The notes beneath the pieces were generated by a model. It saw only the letters and a program-made list of their open reading frames with translations. It did no database searches and was not told the DNA's origin. Made by a program: the position numbers and the translations under genes. DNA of 64,000 bases from Jannaschia donghaensis (GTDB lineage: Bacteria; Pseudomonadota; Alphaproteobacteria; Rhodobacterales; Rhodobacteraceae): contig NZ_CXSU01000005.1 in NCBI RefSeq assembly GCF_001403795.1, positions 633,550 to 697,549 of the forward strand. Direction: 5' to 3'. Positions 42,161-50,252 of the stretch are shown piece by piece (the first letter of the stretch is position 1; each line of letters begins with the position of its first letter).

Positions 42161-42973
42161 ATGCGCCTGATCAACCTCAAACCTGGACGGCCCCTTGCAG
42201 TGTTTCTTGCGCTGTTGCCCTTCGCGCTGGCCTTCTTGGCCTATGCGGTCGCGTCGCAAATCCGGCTGGAGGCAAATGCGGCCGACAAGCTGCTGCCCGC
42301 CCCGGGCACGGTCTGGGACACGGCGGTGAGACTGACGACGGAAGGCGACCGGCGGACGGGGCGCATCCTGTTCTGGCACGATACTTGGGCCAGTCTGCAA
42401 CGGCTGGGGCTGGGCATCGGCATCTCGGCCGGGGTCGGCCTGATCTTCGGCCTGTTGATCGGACTTCTGCCGCTGATGCGCAGTTTTCTGGCGCAGTTCG
42501 TCGCCGTCCTGTCGATGATCCCGCCACTGGCCCTTTTGCCGATTCTGTTCATCGTCTTCGGGTTGGGAGAGCTGTCGAAGGTCGTCCTGATCGTCATCGG
42601 CACGCTGCCCTTTCTGATCCGTGATCTGTCTCAGCGCGTGCTGGACCTGCCCGAGGAGTTGCTGGTCAAGGCGCAGACGTTGGGCGCGTCGTCCTGGGTC
42701 ATCGCGATCCGCGTGGCGCTGCCCCAGGTGATGCCGCGCCTGATTCAGTCGGTGCGTCTGTCGCTGGGCCCCGCTTGGCTATTCCTGATTGCCGCCGAGG
42801 CGATCGCGTCGGATTTGGGCCTTGGATACCGCATCTTCCTGGTGCGTCGATATCTGGCGATGGATGTCATCCTGACCTACGTGATCTGGATTACGATCCT
42901 CGCATTTTTGATCGACTGGACGTTGCGCTGGGTGTCGCGCCGGTACTTCCCCTGGGCTGGGGCCGGCCTGTGA
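42161..42973 (+). CDS. ABC permease of putative guanidine importer
   Basis: 270 residues, six or so membrane helices, TauC/SsuC-like, with the coupling loop LDLPEELLVKAQTLGASSWV and RVALPQVMPRLIQSVRLSLG. A 55-residue hydrophilic stretch follows the first helix (LLPAPGTVWDTAV), as usual in this family. It follows the binding protein by 43 bases and overlaps the ATPase start by four (GTGA). Inner membrane. Confidence 0.9.
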   Translation: MRLINLKPGRPLAVFLALLPFALAFLAYAVASQIRLEANAADKLLPAPGTVWDTAVRLTTEGDRRTGRILFWHDTWASLQRLGLGIGISAGVGLIFGLLIGLLPLMRSFLAQFVAVLSMIPPLALLPILFIVFGLGELSKVVLIVIGTLPFLIRDLSQRVLDLPEELLVKAQTLGASSWVIAIRVALPQVMPRLIQSVRLSLGPAWLFLIAAEAIASDLGLGYRIFLVRRYLAMDVILTYVIWITILAFLIDWTLRWVSRRYFPWAGAGL

Positions 42974-43737
42974 GCTTCGTCAGCGTTAGAAATGTCTTTC
43001 AGACCTACGGCCGCCGCCCGATCATCGAGCGGGTTGATCTGGACGTGACGGAAGGGGAGTTCATCTCGATCGTGGGCGCATCGGGATGCGGCAAGTCCAC
43101 CTTCCTGCGCCTGCTGCTGGCGCAGGAGCGGCCCACCCGCGGCGAAATCCGTATCGCGGACGCGCCGCCCGCGTCGGAGCCGGGGCTGGACCGGGGCGTG
43201 GTGTTCCAGCGATACTCCGTCTTTCCGCATCTGACCGTGCGCGAAAATATCGTCGCGGGCGAAGGTTTTCGGCGGGGCTGGGGCCGGTTCTTCGGGGCGG
43301 CGCGTCGGGCCGCGCTGACCCGCGCGGACGATACCCTGGCACGGATCGGGCTGGATCATGTGGCCGGGCATTATCCGGCGACCCTGTCGGGCGGGATGCA
43401 GCAGCGCCTTGCCATCGGGCAGGCCCTTGCCGCGCGCCCCCGCGTCCTTTTGCTGGACGAACCGTTCGGCGCGCTCGATCCCGGCACGCGCCAGTCGATG
43501 CACGCTTTCCTGACCGATCTGCGGACGGAAACGGGCATGACCGTCTTCATGGTCACCCACGATCTGGAGGAGGCGTTCAAGCTGGGCGATCGCGTTCTCG
43601 TCTTCGATAAACCGCGCTGGGATCCGCATGACCCGGACGTGAACGGCGCCACCATCACCTACGATTTCGATGCCCGAAATGGCGGCATCCCGTTTCAGAC
43701 CCTTGAGGAGAAAACCCATGTTCTGCACCCCGTCTAG
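42970..43737 (+). CDS. ABC ATPase of putative guanidine importer
   Basis: 255 residues from a GTG overlapping the permease stop. Walker A GASGCGKST (36-44), Q-loop VFQRYSVFP, signature LSGGMQQR, Walker B VLLLDEPFGALDP and H-loop MVTHDLEEAF are intact. A tail of about 35 residues (WDPHDPDVNGATITYDFD) is longer than usual for TauB-type ATPases. Its 3' end overlaps the start of the ureohydrolase gene by 20 bases, so import and hydrolysis are expressed together. Confidence 0.9.
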   Translation: MSFVSVRNVFQTYGRRPIIERVDLDVTEGEFISIVGASGCGKSTFLRLLLAQERPTRGEIRIADAPPASEPGLDRGVVFQRYSVFPHLTVRENIVAGEGFRRGWGRFFGAARRAALTRADDTLARIGLDHVAGHYPATLSGGMQQRLAIGQALAARPRVLLLDEPFGALDPGTRQSMHAFLTDLRTETGMTVFMVTHDLEEAFKLGDRVLVFDKPRWDPHDPDVNGATITYDFDARNGGIPFQTLEEKTHVLHPV

Positions 43738-44962
43738 GCCCTCCCGGTCCCACAACCCGCGCGATCGCGCGCTCCCCGACCGCCGCCACCATCATCCCGA
43801 CCTGACCAAGCTGCGCGGCTGGCGTGCGATGCAGGCAGAGGAAGGCCTGCCCGAGACCGGGTGGGAGCAGGAGAAGAAATGGGCGCTGCGCATGGGGCTG
43901 ACCGGGTCCGACAGCATCGATGACAAGTCGATCCCGACCTTCGCGCGCGGAGAGTTGCCGCATTACGCGGGCATCAACACCTTCCTCAAGGCCCCTTATG
44001 CGGAGGACGTGACGGAGGTGAAGCACTACGACGCGACCGTCCTGGGCATCCCGTTCGACGGCGGCACGACGTACCGCGCGGGGACGCGGTTTGGGCCGCA
44101 AGGCGTGCGCAAGATCAGCGCGCTGTATACGCCCTATAACTACGAAATGGCGGTAGATCTTCGTGAGCAGATGACGCTGTGCGATGCGGGCGACGTCTTC
44201 ACCATCCCCGCCAACATCGAGAAGACCTTCGATCAGATCACCCGCGGCGTCAGCCACGTTGCGTCGTCGGGGTCGCTGCCGATCATGATCGGGGGGGACC
44301 ATTCGATCGGCTTTCCCTGCGTGCGCGGCATCGCGGAATGCACGTCCAAGAAGATCGGGATCATCCATTTCGACCGCCACGCCGACATTCAGGAAAAGGA
44401 CCTGGACGAACGGATGCACACGACGCCTTGGTTTCACGCCACCAACATGCCCAATGTGCCCGCCAAGAACCTGGTCCAGATCGGGATCGGCGGCTGGCAG
44501 GTCCCGCGCGAGGCCGTGAAGGTCGCGCGGGAGCGGGAGACGAACATCATCACCATGCGCGACATGGAGGAGATGGGCATCGACAAGACGGTGGAGATGG
44601 CATTGGAAATGGCGTGGGACGGGGTCGACATGGTGTATCTGTCCTTCGACATCGACAGCATCGACTGCGGGTTCGTGCCCGGCACCGGCTGGCCTGAACC
44701 CGGCGGGTTCCTTCCCCGCGAGGCGCTGGCGTTGGTGTCGAAGGTCGCCGCCGAGGGCATCTGCGGCATGGAACTGGTGGAGGTGTCGCCCCCTTACGAC
44801 CAGTCGGAGATCACGGCCCTGATGGGCACGCGGGTCATCGTCGACGTTCTCGGGTCCCTCGTGGCAAGTGGCAAGATGGGCGATCACAAGCGCCATATGG
44901 ACAAGCCGGTCACCATTCCGCACGGCGAATTCGAAGGAAAGCGGTGGTCGAATGCCACATGA
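43718..44962 (+). CDS. Ureohydrolase, probable guanidine hydrolase (GdmH-like)
   Basis: 414 residues from the ATG at 43718 (GAGGAG upstream). Ureohydrolase metal motifs are present: GGDHSIG (H195), HFDRHADIQ (D219, H221, D223) and SFDIDSID (D311, D313, D316) followed by PGTGWPEPGG. Compared with agmatinase/arginase, the usual DAHxD is DRHxD and the GT-P step reads GTGWPEPGG; an N-terminal extension of about 100 residues precedes the fold. These features recall the Ni-dependent guanidine hydrolase of cyanobacteria. Expected reaction: guanidine to urea and ammonia. The operon position after a guanidine riboswitch and importer supports this over agmatinase. Confidence 0.85.
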   Translation: MFCTPSRPSRSHNPRDRALPDRRHHHPDLTKLRGWRAMQAEEGLPETGWEQEKKWALRMGLTGSDSIDDKSIPTFARGELPHYAGINTFLKAPYAEDVTEVKHYDATVLGIPFDGGTTYRAGTRFGPQGVRKISALYTPYNYEMAVDLREQMTLCDAGDVFTIPANIEKTFDQITRGVSHVASSGSLPIMIGGDHSIGFPCVRGIAECTSKKIGIIHFDRHADIQEKDLDERMHTTPWFHATNMPNVPAKNLVQIGIGGWQVPREAVKVARERETNIITMRDMEEMGIDKTVEMALEMAWDGVDMVYLSFDIDSIDCGFVPGTGWPEPGGFLPREALALVSKVAAEGICGMELVEVSPPYDQSEITALMGTRVIVDVLGSLVASGKMGDHKRHMDKPVTIPHGEFEGKRWSNAT

Positions 44963-45398
44963 TCACGCCGACGGCCACCACCATCACGCCCACGGCCCGG
45001 GCCACAATCACGACCACCCCGACCAAATGCACAGCCACATGCACGCGGTGGACGCCGCCGCCGAACTGCAGGTCCTGACCGCGCAGTTCATCGACGGCTT
45101 CGTGGCGGCCAAGGACAAGATGTCGTACCTGCGCATCGCGGGTGTGCCGCTGGAGATACCGGGTCAGGGCGGCGGGCCGTCGATGAAGCTGGTAGACGTC
45201 AAGCTGACGACCGAATGGCAGGTCGGCACCGCGTCCCCGTCGTTCGGGTCGCGCGAACTCAGCTATATGCCGTATCCCGGTGAAATGGTGACGGAGCGGA
45301 CGAACCTGGGCCTTGTCTATGTCTCGCTGGAAGCCAAGCACGTGACCGATTTGCGCGCCTTCCTGCAGACGCACCCACTGCTCACGGGGGCCCGCTAG
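44952..45398 (+). CDS. His-rich protein, candidate metallochaperone for the hydrolase
   Basis: 148 residues, starting within the last codons of the hydrolase gene (ATG at 44952, hydrolase stop at 44962). The first 31 residues hold 13 histidines (for example DGHHHHAHGPGHNHDH), then a spacer and a compact domain of about 110 residues without recognised motif (TAQFIDGFVAAKDKMSYLRI, KLVDVKLTTEWQVGTASPSF). No signal peptide. Guanidine hydrolases of cyanobacteria need HypA/HypB-like nickel proteins, which are absent here; a His-rich partner coupled to the hydrolase could store or deliver nickel. This is inference. Ends sharing CTAG with the convergent allA stop. Confidence 0.75.
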   Translation: MPHDHADGHHHHAHGPGHNHDHPDQMHSHMHAVDAAAELQVLTAQFIDGFVAAKDKMSYLRIAGVPLEIPGQGGGPSMKLVDVKLTTEWQVGTASPSFGSRELSYMPYPGEMVTERTNLGLVYVSLEAKHVTDLRAFLQTHPLLTGAR

Positions 45399-45886
45399 GC
45401 GTCGGCCGTCACGATATACGGATCGGCCAGGGCATATTCCTCAAGGTTCGCGCCCGGGCCGATCCGGTCGATGACGGCGAAAAGCCCGGGGGCCGCCAGC
45501 GGGGTCAGCACGCCGTGCCAGGTGCCACGGTAGAGATTCACCGCCTGACCCGCCCCGACGATGAACGCGACCGGCATGCCCGGCACCCCGCCGTCGTCGG
45601 GCGCGACGGTGACGAGCCAGGCCTTGGAATGCATCGGCACGAAGCACTGGCTTCCGTCCGGGTGCCGCTCCAGCAGGTCCAGGGTATAGGGCAGGGCACG
45701 CGGTGTGGCATCGAACAGGCTGATCCCGGCGCGCCCGTCGGTGAAGTTCAGCTTGGCACGGTCGTGATACCGCCCGCACAGACCCGCATTGATGATCTTG
45801 TCGGCCGCCCCCGCCACGTCCAAAACATCGCCGTAGGGCGCGAAGGCGTCTGCCGTCAGCGGGTGCGCGACGATGACACGGCTCAT
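45395..45886 (-). CDS. allA: Ureidoglycolate lyase
   Basis: 163 residues from the ATG at 45886, overlapping the puuE-uraD stop (ATGA). AllA features are visible: SRVIVAHPLTADAFAPYGDV, then ERHPDGSQCFVPM, and VNLYRGTWHGVLTPL with the conserved Trp-His. The cupin-like enzyme splits ureidoglycolate to glyoxylate and urea at the end of allantoin breakdown. An allantoicase gene, which would supply the substrate, is not in the window. Confidence 0.92.
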   Translation of the reverse strand: MSRVIVAHPLTADAFAPYGDVLDVAGAADKIINAGLCGRYHDRAKLNFTDGRAGISLFDATPRALPYTLDLLERHPDGSQCFVPMHSKAWLVTVAPDDGGVPGMPVAFIVGAGQAVNLYRGTWHGVLTPLAAPGLFAVIDRIGPGANLEEYALADPYIVTADA

Positions 45887-47280
45887 GGTAACAGGTCCGC
45901 AAGGCGCAGCCGGGCGATACGCTCGACCTGTCGACACGCCTCGTCGAATTCGATGTCCCGGTCGTTGTCGATGCGCCGGTCGAAGGCGGCCATGATGCCC
46001 GCCTTGTCGTGGTCGCGCACCGCGATGATGAAGGGAAAGCCGTGCTTTGCAACGTAGGCCGCGTTGCGCGCTTCGAACGTCGCCCGCTCCGCGTCGGTCA
46101 GAAGGTCCAGGCCCGCACCCGCCTGTTCGGATGTGCTTTGGGCCGTCAATCGCCCGGCCGCGGCCAGCTTGCCCGCAAGGTCGGGATGCGCCTTCAGCAC
46201 GCCCAGGCGTTCGTCGTCGGTGGCAGAGCGGAACATCCGGGCCAGCGCGTTGTGCAGCCCTGCGGCGGTGTCATGCGCCGGGCCCAGTTCCAGATCGAAA
46301 GCCCGCTCCGCGATCCAGGCCGAATGCTCGAAGATCGACCCGTAATTATCTACGAAATCTGTTTTTTCCATCTGTGATGGGCGGGGTGCGCGGCGATGCG
46401 GATGGGTCGCCGTCCAGTGTTCGGCGATTTGCAGACGCGTGGCGAACCAGACGCCGTTGTGCCCGCGCGCGTACTCGATGAACCGGCGCAGGGCTTCCGC
46501 CCGCCCCGGTCGCCCGGCCAGACGGCAATGCAACCCGATCGACATCATCCGCCCGCCTTCGCGGTATAAACAATCGAAGCTGTCGCGCAGATACGTCTCC
46601 CACGACGCGCCGTCGGGATGACCTGCCTGAATGGCAAAGCGCATGTCGTTGGCGTCCAATGTATAGGGCACGATCAACTGATCGCGATCGCCGTATTCCG
46701 TCCAATAGGGCAGATCGTCGGCATAGCTGTCGGCCAGGTAGGCAAACTGCCCGGTCTCGGCCACCAATCTCTGCGTGTCGTTGGAGGACCGGCCGCAATA
46801 GAAGCCGCGCGGCGCATCGCCTGTCACCTCCGTATGCAGGCGGATCGCCTCTGCGATGGCGGCGCGCTCCTCGGCCTCGGGCATGTCCCTATGCTCGACC
46901 CATTTTAGACCGTGCGACGCGATTTCCCAACCCGCATCCTGCATCGCTTCGACTTGAACCGGCCCGCGTGCGAGCGCGGACGCGACGCCGTAAACCGTCA
47001 CCGGCAGGTCCCGCAGCATCCGGTGCAGCCGCCAGAACCCGGCCCGGGCCCCGTATTCGTAGATCGATTCCATGTTGGCATGGCGCATTGCCGGCCAAGG
47101 CTGCGCGCCGGTGATTTCCGACAGGAACGCTTCGGATGCGGCGTCGCCGTGCAGGACGTTGTTTTCGCCGCCCTCCTCGTAATTCAGGACGATGTTGACG
47201 GCGATCCGTGCGCCGCCCGGCCAACGGGCTTCGGGCGGGGTGGGGCCGTGTCCGATCATGTCGCGGGGGTAGCGGGGCAT
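45883..47280 (-). CDS. Fused PuuE allantoinase and UraD OHCU decarboxylase
   Basis: 465 residues from the ATG at 47280 (AGGAG six bases upstream). Residues 1-305 are the polysaccharide-deacetylase-type allantoinase PuuE (NIVLNYEEGGENNVLHGDAA, EIASHGLKWVEH with metal-type histidine, and GFYCGRSSNDTQRL). Residues about 310-465 are UraD (KTDFVDNYGSIFEHSAWIAE, VLKAHPDLAGKLAA, HGFPFIIAVRDHDKA). UraD decarboxylates OHCU to allantoin and PuuE opens allantoin to allantoate, so the fusion joins consecutive steps. Divergent from uraH-puuD. Confidence 0.93.
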   Translation of the reverse strand: MPRYPRDMIGHGPTPPEARWPGGARIAVNIVLNYEEGGENNVLHGDAASEAFLSEITGAQPWPAMRHANMESIYEYGARAGFWRLHRMLRDLPVTVYGVASALARGPVQVEAMQDAGWEIASHGLKWVEHRDMPEAEERAAIAEAIRLHTEVTGDAPRGFYCGRSSNDTQRLVAETGQFAYLADSYADDLPYWTEYGDRDQLIVPYTLDANDMRFAIQAGHPDGASWETYLRDSFDCLYREGGRMMSIGLHCRLAGRPGRAEALRRFIEYARGHNGVWFATRLQIAEHWTATHPHRRAPRPSQMEKTDFVDNYGSIFEHSAWIAERAFDLELGPAHDTAAGLHNALARMFRSATDDERLGVLKAHPDLAGKLAAAGRLTAQSTSEQAGAGLDLLTDAERATFEARNAAYVAKHGFPFIIAVRDHDKAGIMAAFDRRIDNDRDIEFDEACRQVERIARLRLADLLP

Positions 47281-47422
47281 GGCATCTCCTTCGGCGTCGG
47301 GTCGATACGGGGGCAAAGAGGCGCGATATTCAAGACGTCTTCGGCCAAACTGCCGCACGATCACGGCTTTCCGTCGGCTGTCAGACCGGTAGGATGGCCC
47401 GTGCCCCAGATCGGAGAGACCC

Positions 47423-47773
47423 ATGGCCGGATACCTGACGACCCACATCCTCGATACTGCGCGGGGCTGCCCGGCCGAAGGGATCACGATCCTGCTGCAC
47501 CGCATATCGGGCACGTCGCGCAATCAGATCGCGCAGGCCGTCACCAACGCCGACGGGCGGACCGACGGCCCGATCCTGCCCGAGGCGGAGTTCGAGACCG
47601 GCATGTATGAGCTGACCTTCCAGACCGGCGACTATCTGCGGCGCAACGGTCAGAACGGCGAGACGCTGTTCCTGGAGGAAATTCCGATCCGCTTCGGTAT
47701 GGCAGAGGCGGCGCATTACCACGTGCCCCTGCTGCTCAGCCCGTTCGGCTATTCCACCTATCGCGGATCCTGA
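47423..47773 (+). CDS. uraH: 5-hydroxyisourate hydrolase
   Basis: 116 residues, a transthyretin-like HIUase: THILDTARGCPAEGITILLH at the N-terminus, DGRTDGPILP with the conserved Arg, and the C-terminal signature HYHVPLLLSPFGYSTYRGS (Tyr-Arg-Gly-Ser). It converts 5-hydroxyisourate to OHCU. It begins 143 bases from the divergent puuE-uraD gene and is followed 3 bases later by puuD, which makes its substrate. Confidence 0.96.
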   Translation: MAGYLTTHILDTARGCPAEGITILLHRISGTSRNQIAQAVTNADGRTDGPILPEAEFETGMYELTFQTGDYLRRNGQNGETLFLEEIPIRFGMAEAAHYHVPLLLSPFGYSTYRGS

Positions 47774-47776
47774 TCC

Positions 47777-49039
47777 ATGTACGACTTTGCAATCGCCTGG
47801 GATTGGCTGGCCTTCGGTGTACGCTGGTTGCATGTCATCACCGGCATCGCCTGGATCGGGGCCAGCTTCTATTTCATCGCGCTCGACCTGGGCTTGCGCA
47901 AGGCCGACGATTTGCCCGTCGGGGCCCACGGCGAGGAGTGGGAGGTGCACGGCGGCGGCTTCTATCACACCACGAAATACCTGGTGGCCCCCGACCGCCT
48001 GCCCGAACATCTGACTTGGCACAAATGGCAGGCCTATTGGACCTGGCTGTCGGGTGCGGCGCTGCTCGCCATCGTGTACTGGGCAGGGGCGGAGTTGTTC
48101 CTGATCGACCCCGCCAAGGCGGATCTCGCCACATGGCAGGCCATCGGCCTATCGGCTGCGTTCATCGCGGTCGGGTGGCTGGGCTACGACGCGCTTTGTC
48201 GCTCGCCGCTGAAATCCAACGCGACGGCGGTGATGCTGGTGCTCTTCGCGGGGATCGTCGTGGCCAGCTGGGCGCTGAACCAGGTGTTCACGGGGCGCGC
48301 GGCCCTGCTGCATCTGGGCGCGATGACGGCCACGATCATGACGGCCAACGTCTTCTTCATCATCATGCCCAATCAGCGCATCGTGGTCGCCGACCTCAAG
48401 GCCGGCCGCGCGCCGGACCCGAAGTACGGTCAGATCGCCAAGCTGCGGTCGATGCACAACAACTACCTGACATTGCCGGTCCTGTTCCTGATGCTGTCGA
48501 ACCACTATCCGCTGGCCTTCGGGACGCAATACGCCTGGATCATCGCCTGCCTGGTGTTTCTGACCGGCGTGACGATCCGGCATTATTTCAACACGCTGCA
48601 CCTGACCGGATCCGGCCCGGTGTGGACCTGGGGGGCGACCGCGGTCCTGCTGGTGCTGATGGCCTGGCTCTCGACGGTGTCGTCCTTCGACGGCGACTAC
48701 GACACGGTGGAGGCCGCGCCGCTGACCCCCGCCGCGCAACGCTTCGCCGACGCCGAAGGGTTCGAGGACGCGGCGAACGTCGTTCTGGGTCGCTGCTCCA
48801 TGTGCCACGCGCGGGAGCCGAATTGGGACGGGATGCATTGGGCCCCCAAGGGCGTGCATCTGGAGACGGAGGCCGATATCGCGTCGCACGCCCGGCAGAT
48901 CTATTTGCAATCGGGCGTTAGCCACGCGATGCCGCCCGCGAACCTGACCGACATGACCGAAGCCGAACGGGCCATGGTGCGCGCGTGGTTCCGCGACGCG
49001 GGCGGCACGTCGCTTGCCGGTCTGCGCGCCGATCAGTAG
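47777..49039 (+). CDS. puuD: Urate hydroxylase PuuD with C-terminal cytochrome c
   Basis: 420 residues. Eight or so membrane helices in the first 290 residues (LHVITGIAWIGASFYFIALD near the N-terminus, NNYLTLPVLFLMLSNHYPLA later), then a cytochrome c domain with C340-S-M-C-H heme site (RCSMCHARE) and a downstream methionine in SHAMPPANLTDM. It oxidises urate to 5-hydroxyisourate, passing electrons to the respiratory chain. Start codon three bases after uraH. Inner membrane. Confidence 0.95.
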   Translation: MYDFAIAWDWLAFGVRWLHVITGIAWIGASFYFIALDLGLRKADDLPVGAHGEEWEVHGGGFYHTTKYLVAPDRLPEHLTWHKWQAYWTWLSGAALLAIVYWAGAELFLIDPAKADLATWQAIGLSAAFIAVGWLGYDALCRSPLKSNATAVMLVLFAGIVVASWALNQVFTGRAALLHLGAMTATIMTANVFFIIMPNQRIVVADLKAGRAPDPKYGQIAKLRSMHNNYLTLPVLFLMLSNHYPLAFGTQYAWIIACLVFLTGVTIRHYFNTLHLTGSGPVWTWGATAVLLVLMAWLSTVSSFDGDYDTVEAAPLTPAAQRFADAEGFEDAANVVLGRCSMCHAREPNWDGMHWAPKGVHLETEADIASHARQIYLQSGVSHAMPPANLTDMTEAERAMVRAWFRDAGGTSLAGLRADQ

Positions 49040-49770
49040 GTCGCGCGCCCGCCCGACAGATCGAAGACCGCACCGGTGGTGAAGCTGTTGGCGGGGCTGA
49101 CCGCCCAAGCGATCATTTCCGCCGCCTCCTCGACCTCCAGGAACCGCCCGCGCGGGATCTTCGACAGCATGTAGGCGATGTGGTCCTCGCTCATCTGGTC
49201 GAAGATCGGCGTGCGCGCGGCGGCTGGCGTGACGCAGTTCACGGCGATGTCCATATCCGCCAGCTCTTTGCCCAGGCTCTTGGTGAAGCCGATCACGCCC
49301 GCCTTCGACGCGGAATAGGCGCAGGCGTTCGGATTGCCTTCCTTGCCCGCGACGGACGCGATGTTCAGGATGCGGCCATACCGGGCTGTCTTCATCCCGG
49401 GCACCAGCGCACGATTGACGTGGAACGTGCCGGTCAGGTTGATGGCGATGATCCGCGCCCAATCATCCAGACCGTAATCTGCCACCGGCACGTTCGGCCC
49501 GGCGATCCCGGCGGAATTGACCAGGACGACGGGCTGACCCAACGCTTTGACCGTGCTGTCCAGCGCCGCTTCGACCGACGTATAGTCGGAGACGTCGCAG
49601 GTCACCGCCAGCGCGCCCTCCGCGTCGCAGGTCGTCGTATTCCGGTCCGGGTTCGCGTCCCAGCTTGCCACGCGCGCGCCGCTCGCGATCAGCTTGCGCA
49701 TGACCGCCAGCCCGATGCCCTGTGCGCCGCCCGTGACCACCGCCACCTGATCTTTGAAAATATCGGTCAT
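49033..49770 (-). CDS. Short-chain dehydrogenase/reductase
   Basis: 245 residues with TGGAQGIGLA (NAD(P) site), VNSAGIAGPN (N-N-A-G equivalent), NIASVAGKEG with the catalytic serine and Y-x3-K in CAYSASKAG. The C-terminus resembles 3-oxoacyl-ACP or sugar dehydrogenases (AEMIAWAVSPANSFTTGAVF). Substrate not assignable. Ribosome-binding site AGGGGTGG precedes the ATG. Its end overlaps the end of puuD by seven bases, convergent. Confidence 0.9.
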   Translation of the reverse strand: MTDIFKDQVAVVTGGAQGIGLAVMRKLIASGARVASWDANPDRNTTTCDAEGALAVTCDVSDYTSVEAALDSTVKALGQPVVLVNSAGIAGPNVPVADYGLDDWARIIAINLTGTFHVNRALVPGMKTARYGRILNIASVAGKEGNPNACAYSASKAGVIGFTKSLGKELADMDIAVNCVTPAAARTPIFDQMSEDHIAYMLSKIPRGRFLEVEEAAEMIAWAVSPANSFTTGAVFDLSGGRATY

Positions 49771-49853
49771 CCACCCCTCCCGGTTCCGCTGCGAAACCCT
49801 AGCGGTCCGACGTGGGGCAGGGAACCCGGATGGCCCGTCATGCGTCTGGTCAC

Positions 49854-50252
49854 ATGACAAACAGCCACTCCGCACCCGATCTGCCCAGGGAAATTGCTGC
49901 CCGCCTCGATCGGCTGGACCGTCTGGCCAACAATATGGACAGCCGCTACCGCATTCCACTGACGCGCATCCGGTTCGGATGGGACGCGATTCTGGGGCTT
50001 GTGCCGGGTATCGGGGACGTAGCGGCACTGGCCCCGGCGGGATACATCCTGCTGGAAGCGCACAGGATGGGGGCACCCACCCCGGTCAAGGCCAAGATGA
50101 CGGCGAACACCGGTGTCGACTGGCTGATCGGGACGATCCCGATCATCGGCGACATCTTCGATATCGGCCTGCGCGCCAACCGTCGCAACGTCGCCCTGCT
50201 GCGTGCGCATTTCGCTGCGGTCCACACGATCCCTGACGGAGCTCCCGCATGA
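49854..50252 (+). CDS. DUF4112-family membrane protein
   Basis: 132 residues from the ATG at 49854. DUF4112 signature is clear: RLDRLANNMDSRYRIPLTRI, RFGWDAILGLVPGIGDVAAL and NTGVDWLIGTIPIIGDIFDI with LRANRRNVALL. Two short hydrophobic segments suggest membrane association. Function unknown. Its end overlaps the BrkB start (ATGA), and the AI-2E-family gene follows, so three membrane-protein genes are coupled. Confidence 0.9.
   Translation: MTNSHSAPDLPREIAARLDRLDRLANNMDSRYRIPLTRIRFGWDAILGLVPGIGDVAALAPAGYILLEAHRMGAPTPVKAKMTANTGVDWLIGTIPIIGDIFDIGLRANRRNVALLRAHFAAVHTIPDGAPA

Noticed and set aside
40804..42180. A 458-codon frame on the minus strand
   Set aside because: Antisense to the binding protein and riboswitch; no motif, and the opposite frame has a signal peptide and family matches.
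43718..44962. Agmatinase or arginase assignment for the ureohydrolase
   Set aside because: The metal motif DRHxD, the N-terminal extension and above all the guanidine riboswitch and importer in the same operon favour guanidine; polyamine or arginine genes are absent nearby.
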